Source of the DNA: Tillus elongatus
Taxonomy: Eukaryota; Arthropoda; Insecta; Coleoptera; Cleridae
DNA length: 64,000 nucleotides
Assembly: GCA_964006375.1 (NCBI GenBank)
Contig: OZ023266.1
Coordinates: forward strand, 159,281,292-159,345,291
Direction: 5' to 3'
Shown piece by piece: positions 1 through 12,840 of this stretch. Every line of letters begins with the position of its first letter. Positions within the stretch are counted from its first letter, which is position 1. The notes beneath the pieces are model-generated. The model was not told where the DNA came from and ran no database searches. It saw only the letters and a program-made list of their open reading frames with translations. A program made the position numbers and the translations under genes.

Positions 1-49
1 GAATTATGCGTGGAATATAACATGATTCAAATGGACGCATTTTTTCTCT

Positions 50-112
50 TAGAGCTCGTCCGCGTCTTTACCGTCCCGATAGCACCGCAGCCTTTGGCTT
101 ATTGTGCATGAA
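50..112 (-). repeat. Short fragment of RNase H LINE 3' region
   Basis: This stretch, read antisense, closely matches about 60 bp near 11668-11725 in the 3' part of the larger antisense LINE (shared words around the CGCGTCTTT and CACCGCAG blocks and TTTGGCTTATTGTGC). It is a small relic cut off by the repeat that begins at about 118. No coding potential remains. Confidence 0.6.
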
Positions 113-117
113 AAAAA

Positions 118-665
118 AATTCTGGACGCAGCAAGTGCGTTATGGTAGTGAATTTTCATTAAAATGTTTTTAATAACAAATATGTGTGTTTTTTTAAGAA
201 AGCAGGCATCAAATTTGGTTACCAGTATAATCTATATATTAGAAACAATGTGCCATGTTTCATCAAAATAACTTTGTTGTGTGAAAATGTACAAAATTTT
301 CCAAAAGTAAACTTAAAGTGTTCCCGAAAAAACACGTTTCTTGGTCAACCTTATAGGTTAATAGCAAATTGAGCTGTTCAAATATGAAACATTTGATCAA
401 AATTCGCTACCATAACGCACTTGCTGCGTCTAGAATTTCTTTTCTTACCAACATGCATTATATCTCGATGGAAAATGCAAAAATGCAATAACATAAGGCG
501 TGTTTGATTAAAAAAAGAAGGAAATTTGTATCACCAATGACTTATGGGCCATCCTGTGATTGTAGAAATATTATTCTAAGATGTGGCTCAAGACACCCTA
601 TAATTAATATATACAAATTTTTTTCATATCTTATATAATAACGGGTATATTGAGCTTTATTGATT
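118..665. repeat. Interspersed repeat with inverted termini, copy 1
   Basis: The first about 320 bp is bounded by imperfect inverted repeats of about 45 bp (120-167 and 390-440). Both carry the window-wide signature GGACGCAGCAAGTGCGTTAT followed by GGTAGTGAATTTTC. The next about 220 bp is also shared with a second copy at 55543-56090, so the repeat unit is longer than the inverted-repeat core. There is no coding capacity. It looks like a non-autonomous DNA transposon module; no target duplication could be assigned. Confidence 0.65.
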
Positions 666-677
666 TTTTACGAAAAA

Positions 678-845
678 AGTACCGTCCAATTGAAGACCGT
701 CACGGCCTTCATCTCGAGGTCGAGGTGGTTTGGAGGCGGAACCGAGGAGGAGTAGAGCATGGTTGCTGGGGTTGGCAAAAAGGGCCCATGGTGGCTTACT
801 TGCTTGACGTTGGCCTCCCCACCACTGCTACTACTACTAGTAGTG
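678..845 (+). mobile_element. 5'-truncated RNase H LINE tail with (CTA)n end
   Basis: This matches the last coding and 3' untranslated part of the LINEs at 37269-39028 and 44256-45117 (block starting GTACCGTCCAATTGAAGACC) and ends in the same short (CTA)n tail. It is a heavily 5'-truncated insertion sitting in the repeat that ends at about 665. The short open frame over it is remnant LINE sequence, not a separate gene. Confidence 0.75.
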
Positions 846-889
846 TAACATTATTGAAGGCAATTTCGGCCAAAAAATGGTGAATTTTT

Positions 890-1245
890 GCAAAAGAATC
901 TTTTGCTAAATTTCATAAAACTTTTGTTTTCTACCTAGCTCATAAAGCTGTTTGTCAATAATTAGATCTTGGCAGGTGTGTAAATAGCTTGAAGAGGTTA
1001 GTTGGCCAGGAAAATCGGACTAGTTTTCTCTGGAACCTTTTAAGTTTATTTTCGGAAAATATTTGTACTTCTTGAAACAACAAAGCTATTTTAATGAAAT
1101 GTGGTACATTGTTACCACTATACAGGTCATACTACCCACCAGATGTCCTTTTAAATGCAATATATATTTGACATTAAACACGTTTTTACGAAAATTCGCT
1201 ACCATAACGCACTCGCTGCCTCCAGACTTTATTTTTTATCAAAAT
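890..1245. repeat. Long-arm repeat module ending in the GGACGCAG motif
   Basis: Words such as GGCCAGGAAAATCGGAC and the Phe/Lys-rich AT stretch match the arms of the long-arm element at 28626-30870. It ends at about 1197-1240 with an inverted form of the conserved motif (reads TTCGCTACCATAACGCAC). No protein is encoded. The flank at 1246-1976 holds nothing I recognise. Confidence 0.5.
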
Positions 1246-1972
1246 ACATTGTTCTCCAGAAGAATTGGTTGATATGACTTTCGTGCTCGGAAAAAAAGGG
1301 ATAAAAACGCTTTATCCGCAAAAAGAATTTATCATCAGCATTTTCATGACAGACGACAATTGAAAGCAGAAGAAATTTCAATGTTTATTGGAATATTCGT
1401 TTTTACCGAAACAACTCGTAAACAGCAAAATATATCAACGATCTATTCCCCATTTTATTAATCTCTAATTACACAACTTTTTTTCTAAATTACACCCTTC
1501 TGTGTATTTTAACGTTCTCAAGATCCCCATACCGTGCATCTTTATCTTGAACACACTGTACATACGAGCACATCTCCCGCATAATGCAGAGGTTGAGCAA
1601 GTTGTAGCTAAACCCACTTGTTTGCACAAATTAAGTTTGTTTGCGGGAATTAACTGGGAATTAGTTAGTTTTAAAGGACAATTCGCAATGGTATCTCTGG
1701 AGTAGGGGCTGTTCCAAGGGACATCGTATTCTCCGGATAATAGTGGGTAACAGCCGGCAATGCAAAACCGCAGATATGCACTCTCGCTAACACAATCGCT
1801 GGCGTTACATGATCTCCTCTGTTATCGAGAGCTTTTGAATTAGTTAACTGCATGTAGCTTAAATGTTGCTTTACTTGTTTCAGTAAGAAATACCCAAATC
1901 CCATAAAATATTAAAATGATTGCAATGTGGCGACTTGCTAAAAGTATATAAAATAGATGAAGCACATGGTCG

Positions 1973-3130
<1,158 letters not shown>

Positions 3131-4147
3131 ACAAATTGAGACAGCAAGCAGATATTTTGCCGCATACCCTACAAAGTCAACGAGGCAAGTAGCACTGGAG
3201 TTAGGATTGTCAAAAACATCCGTTCTGCGAAGTTTACGAAAAGATAAGTTCCATCCTTATGCTTGTTCAGTTGTGCAACATTTAAAGGAAACTGATTTTT
3301 CAAGAAGGTTGAATTCTGTGAGTTTATTTTAATGCGATTCCAAGAAAAAGAACTGTTTTTAGATAACATCATATGGACGAATTCAGCAACATTTTCAAAG
3401 AATGGACTTTTCAATCGTCGTAATTCTCACTATTGGAGTGACACCAATGTTCATCCTTCTAGGGAAGGACATTTTGAAGAAAGCTGGCAGTTTAATGTTT
3501 ATTGTGCTATAAGGAATGACGGCGTTGTTGCCCTAGAAATGTACGACGATAATTTGAATGGTGACAATTAATCCGAAATTAATAAAATACTTCATTTATT
3601 TACTTGTAGGTGAGCGTTAGTTAGAAATTTTGCAAAATTTGGAAGTAACTTATTTGGGCAACCTTTCATTGAATGAATATAGGCGAATATTTTACCAACA
3701 TGATGGGGCCCCTCCTCATAATAGTCACCTGGTTAACAATATTTTACAATCTCTATTTGCTGAACAATGGATTGCCAACAATGGGCCACACCTTTGGCCG
3801 CCTCAATCGCCTGACTTATCGGTTCTCGATTTTTTGGGGTACTATAAAAAATAAAATCTACAAAACTGCAGTTTCTACTAAAGAAGATTGCATGCAGCGG
3901 GTTCGAGAATCATTTCGTGAATTGGATTAAATAAGAAGGGCCACACTTGAGGGATTGACACGTAAGTGTGAAAAATGTCTTCACGCCAGAGGTCGTCAAT
4001 TTGAACACTTAGAACGTTAATTTTTGTTTCATTTATTCAGTCCAAGTTGTGTGTGAATTGTTTTTTTAATTTTCTATTATCTGTTTGATGGGTTTATATA
4101 AGGTTATATGGCAAGATACCTAAAAATTGCTGTCTCGATTTGTTCGT

Positions 4148-5070
4148 TGTAAACAACGGGTTTAGCCCCCTGCACCTTTTTCTTGACAGATCCGCAGTTA
4201 TGGAAATTGTCTTCTATTCGTTTGACGGTTTCTGTATATCTGGATATCTATCAGCAAATGTATCACACGTTCGCGAAATTACTTTATTACATTCTCCTTA
4301 AATAGTAAATAAAATTTAAATAATCTTCGTGTGTGTCGTTTAACCGTGCCATTATTAGCTAGTTAATCAACAAACTGTTGAAGTTTCCATAGAAACACAC
4401 TCGGCAATTTATTTTCCATGTCTAACGCTTATGGTAGGAAATTTATCAAATTATCAGGCTTTGAAATGAGTTTTTTCAAAATTAAATGAAAACCGTTTCA
4501 TTTAGGTATATGTAATTACATACAAAGTATCAGTAATTTTTTGAGCTTAACACGATAGTGTTATAAAAAAAGGGTGGTCCAATTTGAAAATCGCGAGATT
4601 TTTGCAATTTCTCATTGCAAAATTCAAGAATTTTTTTTGGACACTCTGTATACTCTATCGTTAGTCTCGATGTGGAAATAGATGAAGTGAAATATCTTTC
4701 AGAAGAATTCTAAAAATCATAACGAAATATGTTCTTATTATAAAAATATCGGTATCTTTATGACTGGCCATAAATGTCAAATTTTATCTTAAAGTCTAAA
4801 TATCTTCTGGACGGTTGAAGATAAGTACAGAACATTATTTACAAAAAGTGTTCAGAGTGTATTATAAAATCCGAAACTGCAATAAAATATAGGGTGTTCC
4901 ATTTAAAATAAGCGAATTGACATCTACTTCCGGTATAACCGGAAGTGCCGCCATCTTGAAAATATTTTGAACCTGTGGCCCCCAACGACTTTAGTGTAAT
5001 ATACAATTTTCAGGTTTTTCCTATTGATAGTTTTCCCGCAATCGATCGTGGGACCTCCCGGAGGACCACC

Positions 5071-5073
<3 letters not shown>
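4148..5073 (-). repeat. Right long inverted arm of the transposon
   Basis: Reverse complement of 2190-3130, including an inverted copy of the transposase start. Confidence 0.85.

Positions 5074-5127
<54 letters not shown>
5074..5127. repeat. (TA)n microsatellite
   Basis: About 54 bp of TA dinucleotides lying between two DNA transposons. It was probably once continuous with the tract ending at 2187. Confidence 0.97.
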
Positions 5128-5129
<2 letters not shown>

Positions 5130-6369
5130 GGGTTTTTCAATAGCGACATAACAATTTTGTATTTTAATACCAACGCACCCTCAAAGTTTTTTCAGGATCT
5201 GTCAATGTCATAACGTCAGCCAAGGTCTATGTTTTTATCAAGGTGAAGTTCACGAAGAAGCAACGTTTGGAAATTATTAAAAGTTACTACCAAATATCTG
5301 AGTCGGTGGCCGCAAATTTAAGAGCGCTTACTCGAATCTTGTATCGTAATAATCGTCCGACCAGGCAGGCTGTGCATGCTGTAGTGGATAAGTTATAGTC
5401 AAATTATTCAATATCAGATGCCGCCGTGCCAGTGAGAGAATACACTGGTCGAAGTACCGAAAATATCGCAGTCGTAAGTGCTTCAGTTCAAAATGATCAA
5501 AATAAGTTGATTCCACTCGTTCACAGGAATTGAGGATCTCTCAAACCACATTGTGACAAATTTTGAGTAAAGATCTTGGCCTACAGCCTTACAAGACATA
5601 ACTAACTGAAGAATTGAAGCCTCCTGATAATTTGAAGCCCCGAAACTTCTTCGATTGAGCTCTGCAAAAATTTGAAGAAAATCCTGAATTTCATCGAAAA
5701 ATCATCTTCAGTAATGATGCCCATTTTTGGGTAATGGCTTTGTCAATAACTAAAATATGCGTTATTGGACAGCAACAAACTCACATGTGCTTTAAGACTC
5801 CATTGCATCCACATAAAGTGACCATGTGGTGTGGATTTCATGCTGGAGGTGTGATTGGGCCATATTTTTTTGTCAATGATAATGAGTGCCATGTTATGGA
5901 TGGACTTGACAGCAGTGATAGGTGGTTCCAACAAGATGGTGCCACATCCACACAGCTGGTCAAACAATTGACCTATTGAAGGGAAAGTTCGGTAACCGTG
6001 TAATCTTGAAAAATGGTCTGGTCGAATGCCCACCTTGCGCATATCACTTAACGCCCTTGGATTTCTTTTGATGGGTTACGTTAAGTCGTTGGCTTATGGC
6101 AATAAGCCAACAACGTTAGGGGAGCTCAGGAACAATATCACAGGTGAAGTTGCCAACGTTCCGGTCGATATATGTGGAAGAGTGGTGGAAAATTGGCTCC
6201 AAAGAATCGATCACTGCAAACATGCTCGTGGTGGTCATATGAGTGAAATTAAATTCCATACTAAAATGTAACATTTGTACTGCACCTATAATAAATTTCA
6301 GCCCAATACCACAATTATTCTGTGTTTTATTTAAATACAAAATTGTTATGTCCTTATTGAAAAACCCTT
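5128..6369 (+). mobile_element. Mariner-like element with ~36 bp terminal inverted repeats
   Basis: The left end GGGTTTTTCAATAGCGACAT (5130) pairs with the right end (about 6328-6367, reverse complement beginning GGGTTTTTCAATAAGGACAT) over about 36 bp with two or three mismatches. TA-rich DNA flanks both ends. The length of about 1.24 kb and one transposase gene fit the mariner family. Confidence 0.88.
5242..6271 (+). pseudogene. Decayed mariner transposase
   Basis: From about 5242 the translation FTKKQRLEIIKSYY matches the N-terminal helix-turn-helix of insect mariner transposases. It is followed by broken pieces of the second HTH (NNRPTRQAVHAVVDK), a core block (IIFSNDAHFW, where Asn replaces the first catalytic Asp), VTMWCGFHAGGVIGPYFF, and FQQDGAT with the second Asp. 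The C-terminal stretch ending in WGYVKS-like sequence is damaged. Multiple stops (for example at about 5396) and frameshifts leave no usable reading frame. The role was cut-and-paste transposition of the surrounding element. Confidence 0.85.
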
Positions 6370-6599
6370 TATATATAGTTTATTATTCAAAAGTGCCTGC
6401 TTATACACTGCATACGTTCCCAATTCACCAATTTTGAGGTTTTATATCGCTACTTTGAAGTTTTCAGTAAACTAAAACTATCAACCTTTTTAAGGTAAAT
6501 TTTCTCGTGTTTCTTGACACTCCTGCGCTAAAAACAGTTAATCTTTGTCTGTAATACATTTCGTTTACAGCACACAATATTCTCTCAACAGTTTCAGAA

Positions 6600-6748
6600 A
6601 TACAGGGTGTTGAAGTTTCATATTTTAGTGAATTTTCATTAAGAAAATTAAATAATAGAAAGGTACCGATGGTGAGATTTTTAAAACATTTCTTCAAACG
6701 AGAGCGAATTAGGGCCCCTAGAACCCAAATACAAGTTTAGTTAAAAAG

Positions 6749-6845
<97 letters not shown>

Positions 6846-7010
6846 GTATCCAACCGATAACTTCAAAAATACTTCACCAATCGAAACCAAATTTGGAAAT
6901 TCCCTTCATCGTGTTAATAGCTTGGATGAGTTCGTTAGACAGTTTTGACAGTCAAATACTTTTAGAAGAAAATGAAAAAAAAAAAAACTGTTTGAAAATG
7001 CAATATATTT
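6600..7010. repeat. Outer module, (TA)n at 6750-6839, and long-arm start
   Basis: Left of the TA tract is the outer module seen at seven other TA arrays (AAAGGTACCGATGGTGAGAT, then CCCTAGAACCCAAAT). Right of it begins the long-arm module (CCAACCGATAACTTCAAAAA and GAGTTCGTTAGACAG). This arrangement recurs at about 23.4, 60.1 and 62.1 kb. Confidence 0.75.
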
Positions 7011-8220
7011 TAAATTACTAGAAATATTAAACTAACACAAGCACGTACACATTCTACAAGTGGTCCTACCTACCAAATTTGACCTCAATTTGTTCAGTAG
7101 ATCGTGAGTTGTAAGTAAATAAAAAATCAATAATCTACTATATGATCTGAAATTACCTCTAAATGGATGCCAATAATGCTAGACAAGGTCAGACAGATAA
7201 ATTAGGGTTCTCCTGCCATTCCAAACAAAATCTCCAAATTAAGTTTTAAACGAACAGGCTACGAAAATATATCACAACAAAAAATCCGCGGGGTTGCCAT
7301 TTACGACAACTCTCATCTAAATCTGTAGATATGAGAAAAATGGAAATAAATAGAAATTTTAATGAAAGTGATTAAATTTTTTAAAAAGCAATCTAGAACT
7401 ACGTTTTATTATATTATATTTATATTATACATATAAATATTAAGCTTGCTATTTTTAGGGTATTTAAAAGCCATCTCCATCTCTCTAGTTTAATCTGACA
7501 ACACCACTATTTGTCATCTGTTAGCTGACAGGAATCATGAGAGAAATTTGTACGTTCTGCGCATAACCTCGAATTGGACTACGCTAATAGCTTAGAATCT
7601 CGGAATATAAAACAACTACCTATATTCAACGATTAATGCAAATAGTATGTAGATAATACCCACACTTTTAGTTTTAACATAACTTTAACAAATGCCTTCG
7701 AGAGTCGACTGTGACTGTAGTATATTATGATTCTAACATCCAATCAAACAAATAAAAAAGTGGGTGTGTACATCAGATTCAGGTTCTTAATCAATGCATG
7801 TAGGTACTGAAACAAAATTATTTCAAGAAGAAATATACCCACCTCAAACTTATATAAGTATAACACCTGGGGTACCTAGGTACTTATGGTTTCTTTAATC
7901 TTAAATTTTACTCTTTATGGAAGACTTGAAGTAAATGAAATTACATAATATCATAAAGCAGTTTAAAATACATATATAATCAGATGTACAGTGTAAGTGA
8001 TTAAAATTAAAATTTCAAAATTTTGTACTAATTTTTTTTTTTAAGTATGGATACAGCAATAGTAAATGAGTGTCGAAAAGAGTTTAGGTGCAGAAACTGC
8101 GTTATGGTAGCGAATATTTGTAAAAATGATCCAAATAGTTATAACTCAATTTCCCATTAAACTAGAATCTTCAGTATAGTAAAACAAATATAAAGCCAGC
8201 TTGATTGAAAAAATAACTAC
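7011..8220. other. No recognised gene or element
   Basis: AT-rich non-coding DNA. The only recognisable item is a degenerate copy of the conserved motif at about 8090-8118 (AACTGCGTTATGGTAGCGAA). No open frame of note. Confidence 0.6.
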
Positions 8221-8475
8221 ACGCCAGCTCCAAATAACACAAAGTGTTAAAAAATAGAGACTGTATACAACCAACTAACGACTTAGTCAATTGGCAGCCC
8301 TGGCCCATTTGTACCCCAATATACGGACAAAGTATGTAAGGCTAGATGTATTCTCGCCACAATGAGAACCGCAAACCGGTTTCGCTCTAATTAGAGCTCT
8401 TCAGTACGGCATACTAATTGTAGCGAAAATACACCTATAAAGTAAAACGGCTATGGTAGCCAGCCTTCCAACACT
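8221..8475 (-). repeat. Hammerhead repeat family 1, inverted unit (locus I)
   Basis: Reverse complement of most of the unit at 9141-9453, including the ribozyme. Its outer edge (8221-8246) is an exact inverted match to 8494-8519, so the left end of this locus is a fold-back. Confidence 0.85.
8369..8409 (-). ncRNA. Hammerhead ribozyme, family 1, intact core
   Basis: Read on the minus strand, the parts are stem I strand CCGTA, core box CTGAAGA, stem II GCTCTAATTAGAGC (5 bp, AATT loop), box GAAAC, a two-base CG loop, cleavage triplet GTT, and stem I partner TGCGG. All invariant hammerhead core bases are present (position 7 is free, and GTT is an allowed NUH triplet). Helix III is only ACCGGT, which is self-complementary. 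A distal helix I of about 20 pairs forms from the flanks. Confidence 0.82.
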
Positions 8476-8582
8476 AAGTCGCTATTTTTTTCACACTTTG
8501 TGTTATTTGGAGCTGGCGTGACAACATACTACTTAGTTCCGCAACTAGGTGATGGCACGTTGCTTCGTGTCTTACCACTCAC
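8476..8582 (+). repeat. Hammerhead repeat family 1, partial direct unit
   Basis: This matches the 3' part of the unit at 9141-9453 (CACACTTTGTGTTATTTGGA through CGTGTCTTACCACTCAC) and lacks the ribozyme half. It joins the inverted unit on its left and a LINE fragment on its right. Confidence 0.8.
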
Positions 8583-9139
8583 AAAACACAGTCTAATCCA
8601 CGACAGGCAGTAGGGTTCCGTCAGCGCAGATCAACTGCCGACCTCCTTTCCTTTGTCACTCATTCTTGGAACAAGTCCATAGAACTACACGGTGAATCTC
8701 AGATTGTCGCTCTAGACATATCCAAAGCATTCGACCAGATCTGACATGCAGCGGTGCTTAATAAACTTTCGGCCTATGGCCTACCACCAAAACTATGTAC
8801 CTGGACAGCAAATAAACTCTCCAACCGGAGTATTTCTGTTATCGTGGATGGCCATTCCTCTAAACTGTATCCAATTAATGCAGAAGTCCCTTAATGGTCA
8901 TCTTTAGCCCCTACTTTGTTTCTTCTCCACATGAATGACCTCCTCTCTAGCACATTCAACCCAGTTTACAGATACGCAGATGACAGCACCCCCCACTCAA
9001 ATGTACAATATTCTAAGCCCGTCTCTTTAGCCCAATTAGATGAGGATCGTAGACTCATGGAGGGTTCTGTCTCTGTGGATCTTCAAAAAAATATTAGACT
9101 GGGGAAGTATAAATCTTGTACAATCCAACTCACACCACG
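8583..9139 (+). pseudogene. CR1/Jockey-type LINE reverse transcriptase fragment
   Basis: Translation gives RT motifs: RSTADLLSFVTHSWNKS-like sequence, VALDISKAFDQI with a catalytic Asp (about 8705-8740), a damaged GVPQG block, and YRYADDSTPHS with the catalytic Asp pair (about 8958-8990). It matches, in the opposite orientation, parts of the antisense LINEs at 32701-34660 and 42512-43790. Stops and frameshifts break it. Neither LINE end is present; it lies between hammerhead units on both sides. Confidence 0.85.
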
Positions 9140-9140
9140 T

Positions 9141-9453
9141 GCTGGAAGGCTGGCTACCATAGCCGTTTTACTTTATAGGTGTATTTTCGCTACAAATAAT
9201 ATGCCGTGCTGAAGAGCTCTAATTAGAGCAAAACCGGTCTACGGTTCTAATTGTGGCGAGAATACATCTAGCTTTACATACTTTGTCCCTGTATTAGGGT
9301 AGAAATGGGTCAGGGCTGACAATTTACTAAATTATTAGTTGGTTGTATACAGACTCTATTTTTTACCACTGTGTTATTTGGAGCTGGAGTGACAACATAC
9401 TACTTGGTTCCGCAACTAGGTCGGGGCACGTTGCTTCGTGTCTTACCACTCAC
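9141..9453 (+). repeat. Hammerhead repeat family 1, complete unit (locus I)
   Basis: A unit of about 313 bp from GCTGGAAGGCTGGCTACCAT to the shared end CTTACCACTCAC. It contains the ribozyme-like core at 9204-9244. It matches the units at 59.5-60.0 kb and the inverted copy at 8221. Confidence 0.85.
9204..9244 (+). ncRNA. Hammerhead ribozyme, family 1, mutated core
   Basis: Same layout as the other family 1 motifs: CCGTG, CTGAAGA, stem II GCTCTAATTAGAGC, CG loop, GTC triplet and TACGG. The box reads AAAAC instead of GAAAC. The changed G is the catalytic guanine (G12 in hammerhead numbering), so this copy is probably inactive. Confidence 0.75.
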
Positions 9454-9847
9454 TTAATTTTTTGGTATGCAAAACAAGTGATTTTACGAAAATAACTCAG
9501 AGGCGACTTTCCACTGGAATATAGACCGCGGACTTTTTAAAATTTAAAAAATTAAATCATTGTTTTACCTTCCTTTTCTCCAAAAGGAGAAATTACACCC
9601 TCGTAGTTACACCATTGGTTGAATTAGAGAAATGAAAGTAATGAATGAGCATGTAACGTATTAAGACAAAAGACATCACAAATGTTAATAAAATATTTCA
9701 TTTAGTACAGGAGATATTGACTATAAAAAGAAAAATATGAAGCTTTAACACACTGTATTTCTGAAACGGTCGAGAGCCATACATTCAGCAAACAAATTGT
9801 ACAATATATAATCCATATAAAACTAGCTTGTGTACTTAAAAAAGTTG
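9454..9847. other. No recognised gene or element
   Basis: AT-rich spacer between the hammerhead unit and the SINE. Only short chance frames are present. Confidence 0.6.
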
Positions 9848-10170
9848 TGTGTTTTTGTTTCTTTAAGGTCGGTTTATTTCCGCGGTTATGGCAAATCACC
9901 GACGTCAGGGTGCATATCCTGGAAATTTGGCCGAAACCCTGCCTTCTCTAAGAAGGGCCGGGATCTTTAATGTGCCCAGCATCTCACGGATACGGAACCG
10001 ACGGATCCCCCCCCGAAGGGTAGAACGTGCAGACATTCAACTTGCTCAAATACATTTACACAACCTTGATTGGTGTTAATATTACAGTATGTACTGAAAA
10101 AGCGAAATGAGAACCAAGTACCCTTTGGTTGAGAGACATCCGTTTTTACCACCGGACCACCAAGGCTCTA
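9848..10170 (-). mobile_element. tRNA-derived SINE, diverged copy
   Basis: On the minus strand this starts with GAGCCTTGGTGGTCCGGTGG, a tRNA-like head related to the better preserved copy at 52190-52543, and ends with an A-rich tail (AAGAAACAAAAACAC). Box A is recognisable, but box B is degraded (GGTACTTGGTTCTC). The middle (GAGCAAGTTGAATGTCTG) is shared with the other copies. No clear target duplication. Confidence 0.75.
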
Positions 10171-10333
10171 TGTAAAAGAGTTTTATACATAAATCTCCAA
10201 ATAAAAACGTAAATAACATGGTAAACTGTGACCTTTAAATATCCTAAAAAAAATCTGTTTATTTTAACACTAATAAAGTCGTCACCAATCCTCTTACTAG
10301 ATCCATATCACTCAATCTTCGTTTCTTATAAAA

Positions 10334-10336
<3 letters not shown>

Positions 10337-10425
<89 letters not shown>
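10337..10425. repeat. (TA)n microsatellite
   Basis: About 89 bp of uninterrupted TA dinucleotides. The flanks (10171-10336) are not recognised. Confidence 0.98.
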
Positions 10426-10428
<3 letters not shown>

Positions 10429-11339
10429 ATAAAATTTTAACATCTACCACCATCTAATACTATTTAAATATCAAATAATTGTTTCTATATGCGAACTAGA
10501 AAATATACTTCCTACTGTTAGAAAATTGTAGTGGGGGTAATTAAAAAAACCGAACTGAAGTATGTTTCCATAAATATTTCAACGTGAAATGTCAAAATAA
10601 TTTAATTTTATTCACAGCAATTTCCTCGTGCCATGAAAGGGTTAAACCAGTACGAAATTACGACTCGTTGTTTATCTTTTCTGTTTAGAAAAGCCTTCTT
10701 AAGGTTTATACTATCGAACAGCAGTACCTAGATGTTTTAATTATCTAATTAAATAATCGTCTCTCTTTGAACAGATAAGAAAGGAGCAGTCTCTAAAGGG
10801 TTTCAATATTATCAAAGACGTCTATTCACAAAGAATTTATTATAGAACACATACTTCATCATGTCCAGTTGGCTGTGAGGTAGCGTAAAACTTTTGAAAA
10901 TTATTACACAACTACTTTTTCCGGGGCCCAGAAAGTTTTCTATTAAAAACTTGCAATACCCGAACTTTTTTAATTATAATGTTAATGCTCTGACATCGGA
11001 TATTTCCCAGGAAAATGGATGGAAGTTTAATTACGGAGAGCAGGGACGATTAGATAGCATACGTAAATATTTGCAAGGTATTTCAAGAGAAAACATAACG
11101 GTCTAATAACAATGGCCGTGTTGTTTACATGGGAGATAAGATAAGCAAGATAATGTATTACGTACTTTCATCATTCTCACTCATCTCCACTGTATAATAT
11201 AAAGTTTGTACGAGGTGTATTTAAAATCATTCTTAACTAAGGGTAGATGGTATGTTGTAGATTGCTTACTAAGTCCTATAGATGTTTGGCGCTGAGACCC
11301 TAATCGATATTTTGTATCTGACTATATTTTCTAATAGTT
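10426..11339. other. No recognised gene or element
   Basis: AT-rich non-coding DNA. A stretch near 11086-11110 resembles host-like sequence but no gene could be supported. Confidence 0.55.
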
Positions 11340-12840
11340 GCTATGACTATGAACTGTATGGCTATCTTCGACCAGGCTATGTCTGTAGGCCTGTTTGTCT
11401 GAATTTTCCGTGGTTTGGCTTGTTGTTTGTTGTGTAGGGTTTTGTGCCCTTGACTTCACATTTGTAGTTGTTTTATTAGTTAAACGACATTGATCTAGGT
11501 CGCTTGTATTTTGTTTCGGTGTTGGCGACGTACCTTGCAGTTTCTTGTGGAAGCGGAGTTTCGTGGTTTTCGAATTTTCTGTATGTTCTTTCGGTGACTG
11601 TCTTGGCGTACTATTTTATAGTGGGTAAATCAGCGTCTTGATGTAGTTGAGTATTCCTGATGTACCATTTTTGTCCGCGTCTTTGGCGCCTCGATACCAC
11701 CGCAGCTTTTGGCTTATTGTGCTTTGAACTAGCCCGCACAGCAATTGGTAGGGTGAAGTTTTATATTGCTCTGTCTCCAGTCTAGGCTGTCCGTAGATCA
11801 GTTGTCTATTGCGGTCCAGAGCTTTACACTCGCACAAGATGCGCTGAGCTGATTCCTCCCCCTCGCTGCAGAGTCTGCATGCCAAGTCCCCCTGGCTGCC
11901 CCATTTTATGCAGGTGTTTCTTGAAAGCCATGTGTCCCGTCAACAGTCCTGTTATGTTCCTTCATCTGCTAAGATTTAGCAGCTACACAGCTGTCTTTGG
12001 TCTTGGTTGCCCAATTAATGACTTCCCGTGTTTGAGCCCTGGACAATCTGCCCAGTATGCGTTATGCTGTTTCCTGAGCCAGGACTTAATGGTTCCCCTG
12101 GCCGTGTCTTTCGATACGCCCAGGACAGGTTCTGGTCCCATAGATAGTTCTGCTGATCATCTTCGCGAGACTGTCAGCTTCTTCATTGACTTTTACACGC
12201 ATGACGCGGCACCCCGATTAGGGTGACCTCATTCTGCCCAGCCAGGTCGTTAGTCTCGTCTCAGCATTCACTAGTAGCCTTGAATTTACCCGTGGGCTAC
12301 TTAGGGCCTTAAAGGCTGCCTGGCTGACTCTGTCTATGAGGGTCCGTTTGTTGGTGTAGGTCTTTCTCTTGTTCTCTCACACACAATGCAAGATGGCGTA
12401 CATTTCGGCCTGAAAGACCGTTGCATAAGCTCCGAGGGAAATACTGTGACTTAACCTCGGCCCTTCCGAATAAACGCCTGCCCCCTTCCCACGCTCGCCG
12501 CCGGATCCATCAGTAAACCAGACGAGCGTGTCCCGCGGTAGGCCCGGCGTCTCCCGCCGCCATGCCTCGAGGTCGGGGATTAGCACTGTAAACTTGTTTA
12601 CCTGCAGGTTCGCGGGATCGCGATATGTGACCTCATTTCAAGTATGACCAACTTCACGATCTCCTGAACTTTTCAGTGGCCCCCGCCGCCTGGGTTGGTC
12701 AGTCTATCATTGCAGGCTAATTTGTTTAGTCCTACCCTAGCCTCCACCATGAAAGCTAAGTGGCGGGGGGCAGATCCAGAAACACCTCCATGGCGGCTGT
12801 TGGGGTCGAAGTCATGGCCCCTGTGATGCCGAGGCAAGCC

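Noticed and set aside
9888..10152. Small frames at 9888-10079 and 9967-10152 as genes
   Set aside because: They lie within the SINE and its tRNA-like head.
11616..11885. Antisense 89-codon frame as an independent zinc-finger gene
   Set aside because: It is the C-terminal Cys block of the RNase H LINE, collinear with RT and RNase H upstream.
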